DNA of 64,000 nt from JAYKGU01 sp035285585. GTDB taxonomy: Bacteria > Cyanobacteriota > Cyanobacteriia > CAKZMO01. The stretch covers positions 1-64,000 of the forward strand of contig JAYKGU010000062.1 of assembly GCA_035285585.1 (NCBI GenBank). The letters are read 5' to 3'. The notes under the pieces were generated by a model. The model was not told where the DNA came from. It made no database searches and saw only the letters and a list, made by a program, of their open reading frames with translations. The position numbers were made by a program, and so were the translations under genes. Positions 42,587 to 52,448 of the stretch are shown here, one piece after another (the first letter of the stretch is position 1; each line of letters starts with the position of its first letter).

Positions 42587-43489
42587 CTATCGCAGCAAAA
42601 ACTTCTCAATGGCCGCTGCTGCCCCATCTTCCTCAACATCCGGGGCAATCCAGTTGGCTCTGGTCTTCACCTCTGGGGGAGCGTTGCCCATGGCGACGCC
42701 GATGCCGCAATAGTCCAGCATTTCCACATCATTAAAATTGTCGCCGATGGCCATGATGTTTTCAGGCCGGAGCTTCAGGACTTCTTCGGCCAGATAGCGC
42801 ACTGCAACGCCCTTATTAACCTGTGGATTGGCGGCTTCGAAAAAAGTTGCCACAGACTTGGTGAAGTAAAGCTCTGCGGGCGTGTACTGCTGACGCAGAT
42901 CGGAAAGCAGGTAATTTATCAGGTCGGAGCTGTGGCTGAGGGCCAGGATTTTAGTCGGCTCCCGCTCGGCAATCTGCCGCAGATCCTTCACCACGATTGG
43001 CTCAATGCCGGTGCGCTTGCCGTAGTCCTGGGTTTCGGGAGTCATCTTGCGGACATAGAGCTGGTCATCCACGTACAGATGAATGGACAGCAGGGGGCGC
43101 AGGTCGGGCTGTTCGAAGTAGTCCAGGAGCTGGTGGGCGATCGCTACAGGAACGGGCCAGTGACGGTGGAGCTGATCGGTGGCCGGATCTTTAATGAAGG
43201 CTCCCTGGTAGGCCATCAGCGGCAGGGGGGAATTGACAGCCTGGTGGAAGCGCAGGGCAGAGCGATACATCCGTCCCGTGGCGATCGCCACCTGAATGCC
43301 CCTGGCCTGCACCGCTTTAATGGCCTGAAGAACCGCTGGACGAATCTGGTTGGACTGGCCCGCAATCGTGCCGTCAATGTCCAGCACCAGGAGCTGGATA
43401 TCGGCGGCATCGGTGGGATAGGCAACTTCTGAGGGAAGCGGTTCGTTTAAGGAATTTTGCTGCATCGATTCGGCCATCGAGCTGGTCAT
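42587..43489 (-). CDS. Cof-type HAD phosphatase
   Basis: This 300-residue haloacid-dehalogenase-fold phosphatase is of the Cof/YidA type. Motif I is LLVLDIDGTI (two aspartates near residue 35-39), motif II is VAIATGRMYRSA, and the C-terminal motif IV has GDNFNDVEML. A cap domain lies between. Cof enzymes act on sugar phosphates and phosphorylated cofactors; the substrate is unknown. Several ATG codons at the N terminus leave the exact start open (43489, 43477 or 43468). Confidence 0.88.
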   Translation of the reverse strand: MTSSMAESMQQNSLNEPLPSEVAYPTDAADIQLLVLDIDGTIAGQSNQIRPAVLQAIKAVQARGIQVAIATGRMYRSALRFHQAVNSPLPLMAYQGAFIKDPATDQLHRHWPVPVAIAHQLLDYFEQPDLRPLLSIHLYVDDQLYVRKMTPETQDYGKRTGIEPIVVKDLRQIAEREPTKILALSHSSDLINYLLSDLRQQYTPAELYFTKSVATFFEAANPQVNKGVAVRYLAEEVLKLRPENIMAIGDNFNDVEMLDYCGIGVAMGNAPPEVKTRANWIAPDVEEDGAAAAIEKFLLR

Positions 43490-43714
43490 GGAAAAAGGCA
43501 GAGCCTCCTGGAGGTGCCCAGGGAAAGCTGTTTGTCAGGAACCAGGTCCTGGACGCCCCGTAGCCACCCTTCAGATTATCGGCTTTATGTGAACATTCAG
43601 TGAACATTCGGTGAACATCTGATGACGCCCTCTGGATTTTTGATGAACTGCCGGGGGAGCATTGAGGGTGAGATACCATAATGCTGCCAGGGGGTTCCGT
43701 GATAGCGTGGCCTC

Positions 43715-44596
43715 ATGACTGACTTGAATGATCGTCGTTGGGCGAGCTATCGGGTTCTGCTAGCATCGCTGTGGTTAACGCTGCTGGTATTGGGGGTCAA
43801 AATTTGGGCGGGGTGGGCAACGCGATCGCTCAGCCTATTGGCAGAGGCACTCCACACGCTGCTGGATAGCTTTAGTATGCTGCTGAGCCTGAGTTTACTG
43901 ACCTCGCCTCAACCCCTCACGGCCAGTCATCTCTGGAGCCACGGACGCCGCGAAACCGCTGGTCTACTGGGGTTGGTGGCGTTTTTAGGATTCGCTGGGG
44001 CTAACGTGCTGATGCTGGCGGTGCAGCGACTGACCCAGCAACTGGCTTGGCCCGATCCGGTGGCGGTCAGTCTGCCCCTGGTGCAACTGCTGGGGGTGAT
44101 TATTGCCATCAATATCTGCCTGGTAATTTTTGAACGCTATGAGGCAGGAGTGCTCTCCAGCCCGCTGGTGCAGCTCAGTGCCATCCAGGGAGTGCGCAAT
44201 ATCTGGCTGACCTGTCTGGTGCTGCTGGGTCTTTTGGGAGTCCAGCAGGGGTATGTCTGGCTCGACCCGCTGATTGCCATTGGCTTGATTTTGCTGCTGG
44301 TGGGGCACTGCTGGCGGGTGGTCAATCGACAGCTCCCCTTTGTGGTGCGCCAGATGGCGATCGCCCCAGAAGTTCTCGCCCAGCTCACCCGGCAGGTAGA
44401 CGGCGTCATCCTCTGCCGCTGGGTGCGATCGCGGGGATTGGTGGGTCGCTTTACTTGCATAGAGCTGGGGCTGGTGATCCAGCCGGAATTTTTGGGTGGT
44501 GCTCGCCAACTGCGCCAGCAGCTCGAAGCCTTGATTCGCGAACGCTATGGCCCGGTGCGGGTGGTGATTTACCTGGAGGGCGATCGCCCCGCCTGA
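43715..44596 (+). CDS. cation diffusion facilitator family transporter
   Basis: This is a divalent-metal/proton antiporter (CDF family) of 293 residues with six predicted helices. Transmembrane helix 2 has AEALHTLLDSFSML, with the His and Asp of the metal site; TM5 has YVWLDPLIAIGLIL, with the first ligand Asp. The usual leading Asp of the first site (D-S-L-H) is replaced by Glu or Ala, so the ion preference may differ. The C-terminal cytoplasmic domain is present (RQVDGVILCRWVRSRG). Zinc, manganese or iron are possible substrates. polA follows 113 bases downstream. Confidence 0.85.
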   Translation: MTDLNDRRWASYRVLLASLWLTLLVLGVKIWAGWATRSLSLLAEALHTLLDSFSMLLSLSLLTSPQPLTASHLWSHGRRETAGLLGLVAFLGFAGANVLMLAVQRLTQQLAWPDPVAVSLPLVQLLGVIIAINICLVIFERYEAGVLSSPLVQLSAIQGVRNIWLTCLVLLGLLGVQQGYVWLDPLIAIGLILLLVGHCWRVVNRQLPFVVRQMAIAPEVLAQLTRQVDGVILCRWVRSRGLVGRFTCIELGLVIQPEFLGGARQLRQQLEALIRERYGPVRVVIYLEGDRPA

Positions 44597-44709
44597 ACCC
44601 CCCGTCCCCATTTGTCCCCGATCCAGACCCGCCTGAGTTACACGAACAGGATGCGGATCCAGCGCTAGGATCAGAGACAACATTCGCCCCGTCTTTTTCC
44701 CTCAGCCCT

Positions 44710-47634
44710 ATGTCAACCGCCCCTGCATCGGCTGCCTCAGCCAAGCCGCTCTTCGTTTTAGTCGATGGTCACTCCCTGGCGTTTCGCTCCTACTATGCCC
44801 ATGCCAAGGGCCGGGATGGGGGACTGCGCACCTCCACGGGGATTCCCACCAGCGTTTCCTACGGATTTCTCAAGGCATTTCTCGACATGATGGAGGCTGA
44901 GGTTCCTAGCCACGCGGCGATCGCCTTCGACCTGAGCGCCCCCACCTTCCGCCATGAGGCCGATGAAGCCTACAAGGCAGGCCGACCGGAAGCGCCGGAG
45001 GATTTTCTGCCCGACTTAGAGAATCTTCAGGAAATTTTGACGGCCCTGAACGTGCCCGTCCTCACGGCAGCGGGGTATGAGGCCGATGATATCATTGGCA
45101 CCCTGGCACGACGGGCCAGCGATGCGGGCTACCGGGTGAAGATCCTCAGTGGCGATCGCGACCTGTTTCAACTGGTGGACGACGAGAAGGGGGTGAGCGT
45201 CCTCTACCTGAGCAGCGCCTTTGGGCCACGCAGCAGCGCCGGGGCACAGGAGATGGGGCAGCAGCAGGTGCAGGACAAGCTGGGCATTTTGCCCCACCAG
45301 GTGGTGGACTACAAGGCCCTGTGCGGCGATGCTTCTGACAATATTCCTGGGGTTAAAGGAATTGGTGAGAAGACGGCGGTGCAGTTGCTAAACGAGTATG
45401 GGTCGCTGGTGAAGATCTACGAGTCTCTGGATGAGATCAAAGGGGCAAAGAAAACCAAGCTGGAGGCCGGTAAGGAGGATGCCCTCAAGTCTCAATACAT
45501 GGCCCAGATCCATCTGGACGTGCCCCTGGAGGTGGATTTACCCGCCTGCGAGCTGGTGGGCTTTGATGAGCAAGCGGTGACGCCCCTGCTCAAAAACCTG
45601 GAATTTCGCCAGTTTCTGCAAACCCTGCCCCGACTGCAGCAAATCTTTCGGGGCGAGCCGCCCGCCGAGTCTCCCAAACCCCAGTCGGTGGCGGAGCGAC
45701 TGCGTCAGGTGCCCGATCAGGACGACACCTGGTTCTTCAGCGCGGAAGAGACGGAGGCGAACCAGCAGGTGTCTGCGCTCGCCGTCCAGCCCCGGATTGT
45801 GGATACGCCGGATCAGCTTGCCGAGCTGGTGGAAATGCTCAAGCAGCACCGCGATCGCCAGTTCCCTGTGGCCTGGGATACGGAAACGACGGACCTCGAC
45901 CCCCGCAAGGCTGATCTGGTGGGCCTGGGCTGCTGCTGGGGGGCAGATCCGGCGGCCACGGCCTACATCCCCATAGGCCACAAAGTCGGCCAGAACCTGG
46001 ATTTGAATACGGTACTGGCAGCACTGCGCCCCATTTTGGAAAGTGTGGACTATCCCAAAGCACTGCAAAATGCCAAGTTTGACCGGCTGGTGTTGCGATC
46101 GCAGGGCATTGAACTGGACGGTGTGGTATTCGACACCATGCTAGCCAGCTATGTGCTCAACCCAGAGTCCACCCACAACCTGGGGGATCTGTCCCTGCGC
46201 TACCTGAATGCCACGGTGCAAAGCTACACTGACCTGGTGCCCAAGCAAAAAACCATTGCCGATGTGGAGATTGCTGCGGCAGCGACGTACTGTGCGGAGG
46301 ACGTGCGCACCACCTATCTGCTAGTGGACAAGCTGCGGGCCGAGCTGGCGGAGTTCCCCGATCTGCAAACCCTGTTTGAAAGAGTGGAATTGCCCCTTGA
46401 GCCGGTGCTGGCGGATATGGAATCCTGGGGCATTCGCATTGACAAAAACTACCTCCAGACCTTCTCGAAAACCCTGGAGGCGGATTTGCAGCGCATTGAA
46501 CAATCCGCCTACGACAGCGCTGGGATGACGTTTAATCTGGGATCGCCCAAGCAACTGAGCGAGCTGCTGTTTGATACCCTTAAGCTGGACAAGCGCAAGT
46601 CCCGCAAGATCAAAACCGGCTATTCCACCGACGCCGCCACTTTGGAAAAGCTCCAGGGGGATCACCCGGTGATTGACGCAATTGTTGAACACCGCACCCT
46701 CTCCAAACTCAAATCCACCTATGTCGATGCCCTACCCGACCTGGCCGACACCGTCACCCAGCGGGTACATACCGACTTCAACCAGGCGATCACGGCCACC
46801 GGGCGGCTCTCCTCTTCAAACCCTAACCTGCAAAACATTCCCATTCGCACCGCCTTTAGCCGCCAGATTCGCGCTGCCTTTGTGCCCGAACCAGGGTGGC
46901 TGATGGTGGCGGCGGATTATTCCCAAATCGAGCTGCGTATTCTGGCCCACCTCAGCCAGGAGCCGGTGTTGCTGGAAACCTACCGCAACAACGAAGACGT
47001 CCATACCCTGACGGCACGGCTCTTGTTTGAGAAGGATAACATTTCCTCTGAGGAGCGGCGGCTGGGGAAAATTATCAACTTTGGCGTGATTTATGGCATG
47101 GGGGCCAGCCGCTTTGCGCGGGAGGCGGGGGTGGGCCGCACCGAAGCAAAGGAGTTTATCGATCGCTTTAACGATCGCTACCCTCTGGTGTTTGAGTACC
47201 TGCAGCGGATGCAGCGGGAGGCGATCGCCCACGGCTACGTCACCACGATCCAGGGCCGTCGCCGCTATTTCAACTTCACTAGCGGCAAGCTCAAGGATCT
47301 GCAGGGCAAAGCCCCGGATGACATTGATTTGACTCAAGTCAAATCCCCTGGTGCCTACGACGCCGGACTGCTGCGGGCAGCGGCCAATGCCCCCATTCAA
47401 GGCTCCAGTGCCGATATCATTAAAATTGCCATGGTGCAGCTTCATGAAGTGCTGAAAGGCTATCAGGCGCGCCTATTGTTGCAGGTTCATGACGAACTGG
47501 TATTTGAATTACCTCCCTCCGAGTGGGAGACGTTAAAACCCCAAATTACGGGCACGATGGAATCAGCGGTATCCCTCAGCGTGCCCCTGGTGGTGGAAGC
47601 CAATGCCGGAAAAAACTGGATGGATACAAAGTAA
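44710..47634 (+). CDS. polA: DNA polymerase I
   Basis: PolA fills gaps and removes primers in repair and replication. It has 974 residues from ATG 44710 (an upstream in-frame start at 44455 lies inside the transporter gene). The 5'-3' exonuclease domain is at the N terminus (FVLVDGHSLAFRSYYA). The 3'-5' exonuclease domain looks catalytically intact (DTETTDLDPR; YCAEDVRTTYLLV). The polymerase has motif A DYSQIELRILAHLS and motif C QVHDELVFE, so both proofreading and synthesis should work. Confidence 0.97.
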   Translation: MSTAPASAASAKPLFVLVDGHSLAFRSYYAHAKGRDGGLRTSTGIPTSVSYGFLKAFLDMMEAEVPSHAAIAFDLSAPTFRHEADEAYKAGRPEAPEDFLPDLENLQEILTALNVPVLTAAGYEADDIIGTLARRASDAGYRVKILSGDRDLFQLVDDEKGVSVLYLSSAFGPRSSAGAQEMGQQQVQDKLGILPHQVVDYKALCGDASDNIPGVKGIGEKTAVQLLNEYGSLVKIYESLDEIKGAKKTKLEAGKEDALKSQYMAQIHLDVPLEVDLPACELVGFDEQAVTPLLKNLEFRQFLQTLPRLQQIFRGEPPAESPKPQSVAERLRQVPDQDDTWFFSAEETEANQQVSALAVQPRIVDTPDQLAELVEMLKQHRDRQFPVAWDTETTDLDPRKADLVGLGCCWGADPAATAYIPIGHKVGQNLDLNTVLAALRPILESVDYPKALQNAKFDRLVLRSQGIELDGVVFDTMLASYVLNPESTHNLGDLSLRYLNATVQSYTDLVPKQKTIADVEIAAAATYCAEDVRTTYLLVDKLRAELAEFPDLQTLFERVELPLEPVLADMESWGIRIDKNYLQTFSKTLEADLQRIEQSAYDSAGMTFNLGSPKQLSELLFDTLKLDKRKSRKIKTGYSTDAATLEKLQGDHPVIDAIVEHRTLSKLKSTYVDALPDLADTVTQRVHTDFNQAITATGRLSSSNPNLQNIPIRTAFSRQIRAAFVPEPGWLMVAADYSQIELRILAHLSQEPVLLETYRNNEDVHTLTARLLFEKDNISSEERRLGKIINFGVIYGMGASRFAREAGVGRTEAKEFIDRFNDRYPLVFEYLQRMQREAIAHGYVTTIQGRRRYFNFTSGKLKDLQGKAPDDIDLTQVKSPGAYDAGLLRAAANAPIQGSSADIIKIAMVQLHEVLKGYQARLLLQVHDELVFELPPSEWETLKPQITGTMESAVSLSVPLVVEANAGKNWMDTK

Positions 47635-47636
47635 TT

Positions 47637-48141
47637 GCGAAAATCGTTCAGTCCGCCGCAGTTTGGGAATACTATTAAGGACTATAAGTAGGTCGGCACA
47701 ATTAAATTCATGTTAGAGAACCAGGGCGCTCCCCGGTTCTCTCAACCTTCGTTTTTCAATGCAGTTCTACTTAAAGCGAAGTGGAATGAGTCAGGATTCG
47801 AATTGAAAGGATTTGTCCAGGGACTGGTGGGGGGAGGGCTGGTTAAACGTCCGGGATGGGGTATGCTGCCGTTCGGCGAGAAAACTCCCTAGAATAAAAA
47901 ACCAATAGAATATGAAGTGTTGTGGGAATTAACCCCTGTACGCTTCAACACTTTCCAATCAAACCCTCTCCCTCCGAAAGGAGAGGGGGGTGCCCGTTGC
48001 GACCCGTCCAAATGGAGAGTGAACCCGCCAAGGACGTTAATTTTCCCAATAGATTGGAGAATTTTGTCGATCAAATTTCCGGGCCAGGTGCGATCGCACC
48101 CAGGCCAGGGAAACCCCGATATCAGAGGTTCCGTAATCCCC
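47637..48141. other. spacer after polA
   Basis: This 505-base gap holds family 1 element copy 3 (47685-47773). It also has a CCCTCTCC/GGAGAGGG inverted repeat at 47964-47987. The histidine kinase frame extends back to 47917, but I start the gene at 48142, so this gap may be partly coding if the earlier GTG-type start is used. Confidence 0.4.
47685..47773 (+). mobile_element. TA-flanked MITE-like element family 1, copy 3
   Basis: This 89-base copy has TAAGTAGGTCGGC at the left, GTTAGAGAACC, the centre AGGGCGCTCCC, and the right arm GGTTCTCTCAACC to CTACTTA. The two arms changed together: AGAGAACC on the left is matched by GGTTCTCT on the right, a compensatory change that keeps the stem. It lies 50 bases after polA. 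Confidence 0.85.
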
Positions 48142-51100
48142 ATGACTTCAATGCCGCAGGATAGCCGTTTCACCCAGCTTTCAGTGGATGATGTCCTCGC
48201 ATCATTGCAGGAAGTTGTGTGGTCGGCAAACTCGCTAACGCTGAATCTCATCTACATCAGCTCGGCGGCAACCCAGGTTTACGGCTGTAGCCCTGCCGAG
48301 CTGTTGAGCGAGCCGCAGCATTGGCTATCCCTCATCCATCCTCAGGATCAGGCAGAAGTGCGGCAGCGGTTGATGGCCCTGGTGCCTGATCACCCCATTG
48401 AACTCACCTATCGCCTTCAGTCCTACGACGGCGGCGGTGGCAGCAGGGGAGACACTTCTCAGGGGGAGGGCGATCGCCCCACCTACCGCTGGATGAGCAG
48501 TCGGGCCATCCTGCGAACCAACATCGAGCTAGGGGTGCGCATTGATGGCGTTACCCGTCCGCAGGTCGATTGCTCGAACGAGTCACCGACCCGATGGGCG
48601 TGTTGTGTATCCGAGCCAACCTTTCCCAGCACCGACCTGGTTTGTCAGCAGGGGCACGAGGTCGATTGCCAGAAATGTAGCCTCTTTGAGAACGCGGTGG
48701 AGGGGATTTTCCAAAGCACCCCCGATGGCCGTTACCGATGCGCCAATGCGGCCCTGGCCAATATCTACGGCTTTGCATCTGCCGTTGAGTTCGTCGCTCA
48801 GATTACAGACATTGCCCAGCAGCTCTATGTAAATCCAGGCGATCGCACCCGCTTCCTCAATGCGCTGCACCAGCACGACCGGGTGTCCCGATTTGAAGCT
48901 CAGTTTTATCGCAAAGACGGCAGGATTATCTGGGTTTCCAAAAATGCCTGGGTGGTGCGCGATCGCCAGGGTAACGTCCTGTATTACGAAGGCACGGTGG
49001 AAGACATCACCCTGCAAAAACAGGCAGAGGCGGCCCGCCGGGAAGCCGAAAATGCCCTGCGCCAGTCCCAGGCGATGCTCCAGCTGGTAATCAACAACAT
49101 TCCCGAGCGCATTTTCTGGAAAGACACCCACCTGAGGTATCTGGGCTGTAATAACCAGCAGGCCAAAGCATCAGGGCTGGCTTCCCCCGAAGAAATCGTG
49201 GGCAAAACCGACTACGACCTGCCCTGGACGCCGGAGCAGGCAGAATCCTACCGGGCGGCGGATCGGCACGTCCTGGAAACGGGCCAGCCGGTCTATCAAA
49301 TTCCCGAATCGCAGCGGCAGGCGGACGGAACGGTCGTCTGGCTGGAGGCCAACAAAATGCCGCTCTACAATGCCGACGGCCAACTGCTGGGTCTGTTAGG
49401 CACCGCTGAAGACGTTACCCACCGGAGGCTGGCTGAAGAAGCCCTACGACAGCAGGTGCAGGAGCACCACGCCCTCAGGCGGGTCATTCAGGCAATTCGC
49501 GACTCCCTGGACCTCGATACCATTTTTGTGACGGCGGTCTCGCAAATCACCGAACTGTTGGGGGCCGATCGCGTCGAAATTATTCAATATCTCGCTGAGC
49601 GCTCCGTCTGGCGCATCGTTACCGATTACTACTGCAGCGCTAGCTGTCAAGATCTGTCGGGCTGTGAAATTGACGATCGCAACAACGAAGTGGCGGCCCG
49701 CCTGAAACAACTGGAAATTATTCGCTGCCACGGCCTACCGGATGCGCCGGGGAACGAAGCCTACCAGACCCTGCTGCGCGTTTGTCCAGGGAGCTGGCTT
49801 GTGGTGCCACTTCAGGTAAACGGGCAGGCATCGGGGGATCTGAAAGCCAGCGTCTGGGGCTGCCTCTGCCTCATCCGGGAACCTGCAAACCCCTGGCAAG
49901 AGGCCGATGTGACCCGCGTGACGGTGGTGGCCAACCAGCTGGCGATCGCCATTCAGCAGTCCCAGCTCTACCAGCGGGTGCGCCAGTTTAACACTGAGCT
50001 GGAACAGCAGGTGGCTCGTCGCACGGGAGATCTGCGGCAGATGCTCAATTTTGAAGCCCTGCTCAAGCGCATCACCGACAAGGTGCGCGACAGCCTGGAT
50101 GAGACCTACATTCTGCAAACCGTGGTGCGGGAGCTGGCCGAGTCGCTGGTGTTAGACTGCTGCAGCACGGGCCTCTACGACCTGGCAACTCAAACCGTTA
50201 CCGTTCAGCACGAGCATCGCACCATCGACATTCCCTCCCTGCAGGGAACAACCGCGCTGCTGTCAAGCCGTCCGGGGGTTTACGACCAGCTTCTGGAGGG
50301 GCACTGCTTCCAGTTTTCCATGCGTACAGCGAACCCCAAACGGCCCAACTACCAGCCAACGGTTTTGTGCTGCCCCGTTTGCACCTCCCACGGCATTTTA
50401 GGAGACCTCTGGCTTTATCGGCCCCATTTCATCACGTTTAGCTGTTTGGAGACCCGGCTGGTGCGGCAGGTTGCCAATCAGTGTGCGATCGCCATTCGGC
50501 AGGCCCGCCTCTACCAGGCCGCCCAAAAGCAGGTGGAGGAGCTGGAGCGGCTCAACCGCCTCAAAGACGACTTCCTCAGCACCGTCTCCCACGAATTACG
50601 CACTCCCCTGGCCAACATCAAAATGGCGACAGAACTGCTGGAGGTGGTACTGCGCCAATCTCCCGCCACCGACCCCCGATTCAGGCAATATCTGGTCATT
50701 CTGCAAAACGAAACCCAGCAGGAGATGGCCTTGATTAATGATCTATTGGATCTGCAGCATCTTAATGCGGGCACCCAGGCCATCGAAATCGTCTCCGTTA
50801 ATCTGCATGACTGGTTACCCCACATCGCTGAAGCGTTTGAGCTGCGCACCCAGCAGAACCAGCAAACGCTCACCGTTACCATCCCTGCCAGCCTGCCCCC
50901 CATTCAAACTGACTTGACGGGTCTGAAGCGCATTGTCATGGAGCTGCTCAACAATGCCTGCAAATATTCCCCACCGGAGGCTGAAATCAGCGTAACGGCC
51001 CACCTCCAGGAAGACAGCCTGCATCTTAGAATCTGCAACACGGGGGTGGAAATTCCCCAGTCCGAATTGACCCGCATTTTTGACAAGTTTTACCGCATTC

Positions 51101-51309
51101 CCCAGAGCGATCGCTGGCGACACGGCGGCACCGGGCTGGGCTTAGCCCTTGCCCAACAAATTGCCGTGTATCTGGGGGGCAGGATTTTGGCTACCAGCCA
51201 CAGCAACACCACCTGTTTTACGGTAGTGCTTCCCCTCCAAGCTCCCCACTATCCCCGGCTGGATCCAATGCTGTCGGTTCCTCCAGCCAGGTCAGCAGAA
51301 TCGGATTGA
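48142..51309 (+). CDS. multi-PAS/GAF sensor histidine kinase
   Basis: This is a large cytosolic sensor kinase of about 1055 residues with no membrane helix. In order: PAS-like sections at the N terminus (~20-130), a Cys-rich stretch (residues ~130-180, CCVSEP..CQQGHEVDCQKC), two more PAS domains (~180-460), two GAF domains (~480-640 and ~680-795), a HisKA domain with the phospho-acceptor His in VSHELRTPLANI (~816), and a HATPase with N-box ELLNNACKYS and GGTGLGLALAQ. The signal is unknown. The Cys-rich part suggests a metal or redox role. ATG 48142 is preferred over an upstream start at 47917. Confidence 0.88.
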   Translation: MTSMPQDSRFTQLSVDDVLASLQEVVWSANSLTLNLIYISSAATQVYGCSPAELLSEPQHWLSLIHPQDQAEVRQRLMALVPDHPIELTYRLQSYDGGGGSRGDTSQGEGDRPTYRWMSSRAILRTNIELGVRIDGVTRPQVDCSNESPTRWACCVSEPTFPSTDLVCQQGHEVDCQKCSLFENAVEGIFQSTPDGRYRCANAALANIYGFASAVEFVAQITDIAQQLYVNPGDRTRFLNALHQHDRVSRFEAQFYRKDGRIIWVSKNAWVVRDRQGNVLYYEGTVEDITLQKQAEAARREAENALRQSQAMLQLVINNIPERIFWKDTHLRYLGCNNQQAKASGLASPEEIVGKTDYDLPWTPEQAESYRAADRHVLETGQPVYQIPESQRQADGTVVWLEANKMPLYNADGQLLGLLGTAEDVTHRRLAEEALRQQVQEHHALRRVIQAIRDSLDLDTIFVTAVSQITELLGADRVEIIQYLAERSVWRIVTDYYCSASCQDLSGCEIDDRNNEVAARLKQLEIIRCHGLPDAPGNEAYQTLLRVCPGSWLVVPLQVNGQASGDLKASVWGCLCLIREPANPWQEADVTRVTVVANQLAIAIQQSQLYQRVRQFNTELEQQVARRTGDLRQMLNFEALLKRITDKVRDSLDETYILQTVVRELAESLVLDCCSTGLYDLATQTVTVQHEHRTIDIPSLQGTTALLSSRPGVYDQLLEGHCFQFSMRTANPKRPNYQPTVLCCPVCTSHGILGDLWLYRPHFITFSCLETRLVRQVANQCAIAIRQARLYQAAQKQVEELERLNRLKDDFLSTVSHELRTPLANIKMATELLEVVLRQSPATDPRFRQYLVILQNETQQEMALINDLLDLQHLNAGTQAIEIVSVNLHDWLPHIAEAFELRTQQNQQTLTVTIPASLPPIQTDLTGLKRIVMELLNNACKYSPPEAEISVTAHLQEDSLHLRICNTGVEIPQSELTRIFDKFYRIPQSDRWRHGGTGLGLALAQQIAVYLGGRILATSHSNTTCFTVVLPLQAPHYPRLDPMLSVPPARSAESD

Positions 51310-52171
51310 CTGCCTCAGGAGCCTCATCCTGGGGGCAGTGACCCGCCTGAGGGATGGGAATAAAGGCTTTCACACAGGGAAAATGGGCCAACTGCTTTCC
51401 CTGCTCGATCGGCTCCCAGGGGTCGGCTTCGCCCCAAATCAATAGGGCCGGACAGGGCAGGATCGCCAGCAGATCTTCGGGCAAAGGCCCCTGGGAGTAG
51501 CGGGTAAAGGCCAGGAAGACATCCGCTGCCCCCGCATCCCGTGCTGGGGTAAGCAGCAAATCCACCAGTTCCTCGGTGATGGCCTCAGGGCGAACGTAGG
51601 CTTGCTTGAGGGCAGAGCGCACGGTGCTGGGGCGAGCAATGAGCCGGAAAAATCCATGGCCGATCCAGCGAACCCCCAGCAGAGACTGCAGCAGCGGTGC
51701 CCCCAAACGGCGGTACCAGGGCAGATCCGCCCGACGGCGATCGTGGAGCATCCGCAGGGAGCAATTAATGGCCACTACGCTGCGAAACCAGTCGGGGGCG
51801 TCGACCGCTGCCTGCATGGCAGCAATACAGCCGATGGAATTCCCTACGAGCACCGTGGGGGTGCCTACCACCTCCCGGCAGAAGTCAGCGATCTGCTGAC
51901 TCCAGGTTTCGAAGGTATAGGGCAGGGGATTGCCAGGGGCAGGCTTGGCCGAGCCGCCAAACCCCAGCAGGTCGAGGGCATAAACCCGGCAGGTGGCCGC
52001 CAGAACCGGGATATTTTTGCGCCAGTGGCCCCAGGATGCTCCAAAGCCATGTACCAGAATCACCGCAGGCCCCTGGGTGCCCTGGGTCTGGTAGGTGATC
52101 GGCTGGCCCTGCCACATCCAGATTTGGGGTGGGGGGAGGGTCTCTGCGCTGGGAAGGGGGGCGATCGCCAT
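51218..52171 (-). CDS. alpha/beta-fold hydrolase
   Basis: This is a 317-residue hydrolase. The oxyanion-hole region is VILVHGFGASWGHWRK, the nucleophile elbow VGNSIGCIAAM (Ser), the acid in WGEADPWEP, and His in PQAGHCPQDEAPE, so the triad looks complete. The closest groups are cyanobacterial and plastid hydrolases related to chlorophyll breakdown (pheophytinase-like); the substrate is not known. The last 92 bases overlap the 3' end of the histidine kinase gene on the opposite strand. ATG 52171 was chosen over 52243. Confidence 0.85.
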   Translation of the reverse strand: MAIAPLPSAETLPPPQIWMWQGQPITYQTQGTQGPAVILVHGFGASWGHWRKNIPVLAATCRVYALDLLGFGGSAKPAPGNPLPYTFETWSQQIADFCREVVGTPTVLVGNSIGCIAAMQAAVDAPDWFRSVVAINCSLRMLHDRRRADLPWYRRLGAPLLQSLLGVRWIGHGFFRLIARPSTVRSALKQAYVRPEAITEELVDLLLTPARDAGAADVFLAFTRYSQGPLPEDLLAILPCPALLIWGEADPWEPIEQGKQLAHFPCVKAFIPIPQAGHCPQDEAPEAVNPILLTWLEEPTALDPAGDSGELGGEALP

Positions 52172-52271
52172 AGCTCTAAACCTGCCTGCTTGGTGAACTT
52201 CTTGAGTCTCCCGCAAATGTCCGTGACGGGACGCTGGGAACAAGAGATGCCGTGATTATCTTCCATCATCT

Positions 52272-52360
52272 TAAGTAGAATTGCATTGAAAAACGAAGGT
52301 TAGAAAACCGGAGCGCTCCCCCGGTTTTCTAACCTGAATTTAATTGTGCTGACCTACTTA
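52272..52360 (-). mobile_element. TA-flanked MITE-like element family 1, copy 4
   Basis: This 89-base copy is in reverse orientation: TAAGTAGAATTGCATTG at the left, CCGGTTTTCTAACC and then ATTGTGCTGACCTACTTA at the right. It lies between the alpha/beta hydrolase and PHP genes, which are divergent, so it sits in their promoter space. Confidence 0.85.
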
Positions 52361-52448
52361 ATAAATTTAAAGAATTGTTTACACGATGGCGCGTTGGCCG
52401 TTGGCGCTGCGATCGCTGCCCCGCAAAAAGCCGCTTAGCATAAAAGAA

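Noticed and set aside
43531..43680. Tandem GTGAACATTC-like words before the cation transporter gene
   Set aside because: Only two or three short near-copies (GTGAACATTCAGTGAACATTCGGTGAACAT type) and no clear element; could be a weak regulator site, but not enough to call.
44455..44709. Upstream in-frame extension of polA by 85 residues
   Set aside because: It lies in the 3' end of the cation transporter gene, has no pol I homology and a good ATG is at 44710.
47917..48141. Upstream extension of the histidine kinase by 75 residues
   Set aside because: The added residues are low in structure and include a small inverted repeat; ATG 48142 starts the first PAS-like part. It remains possible.
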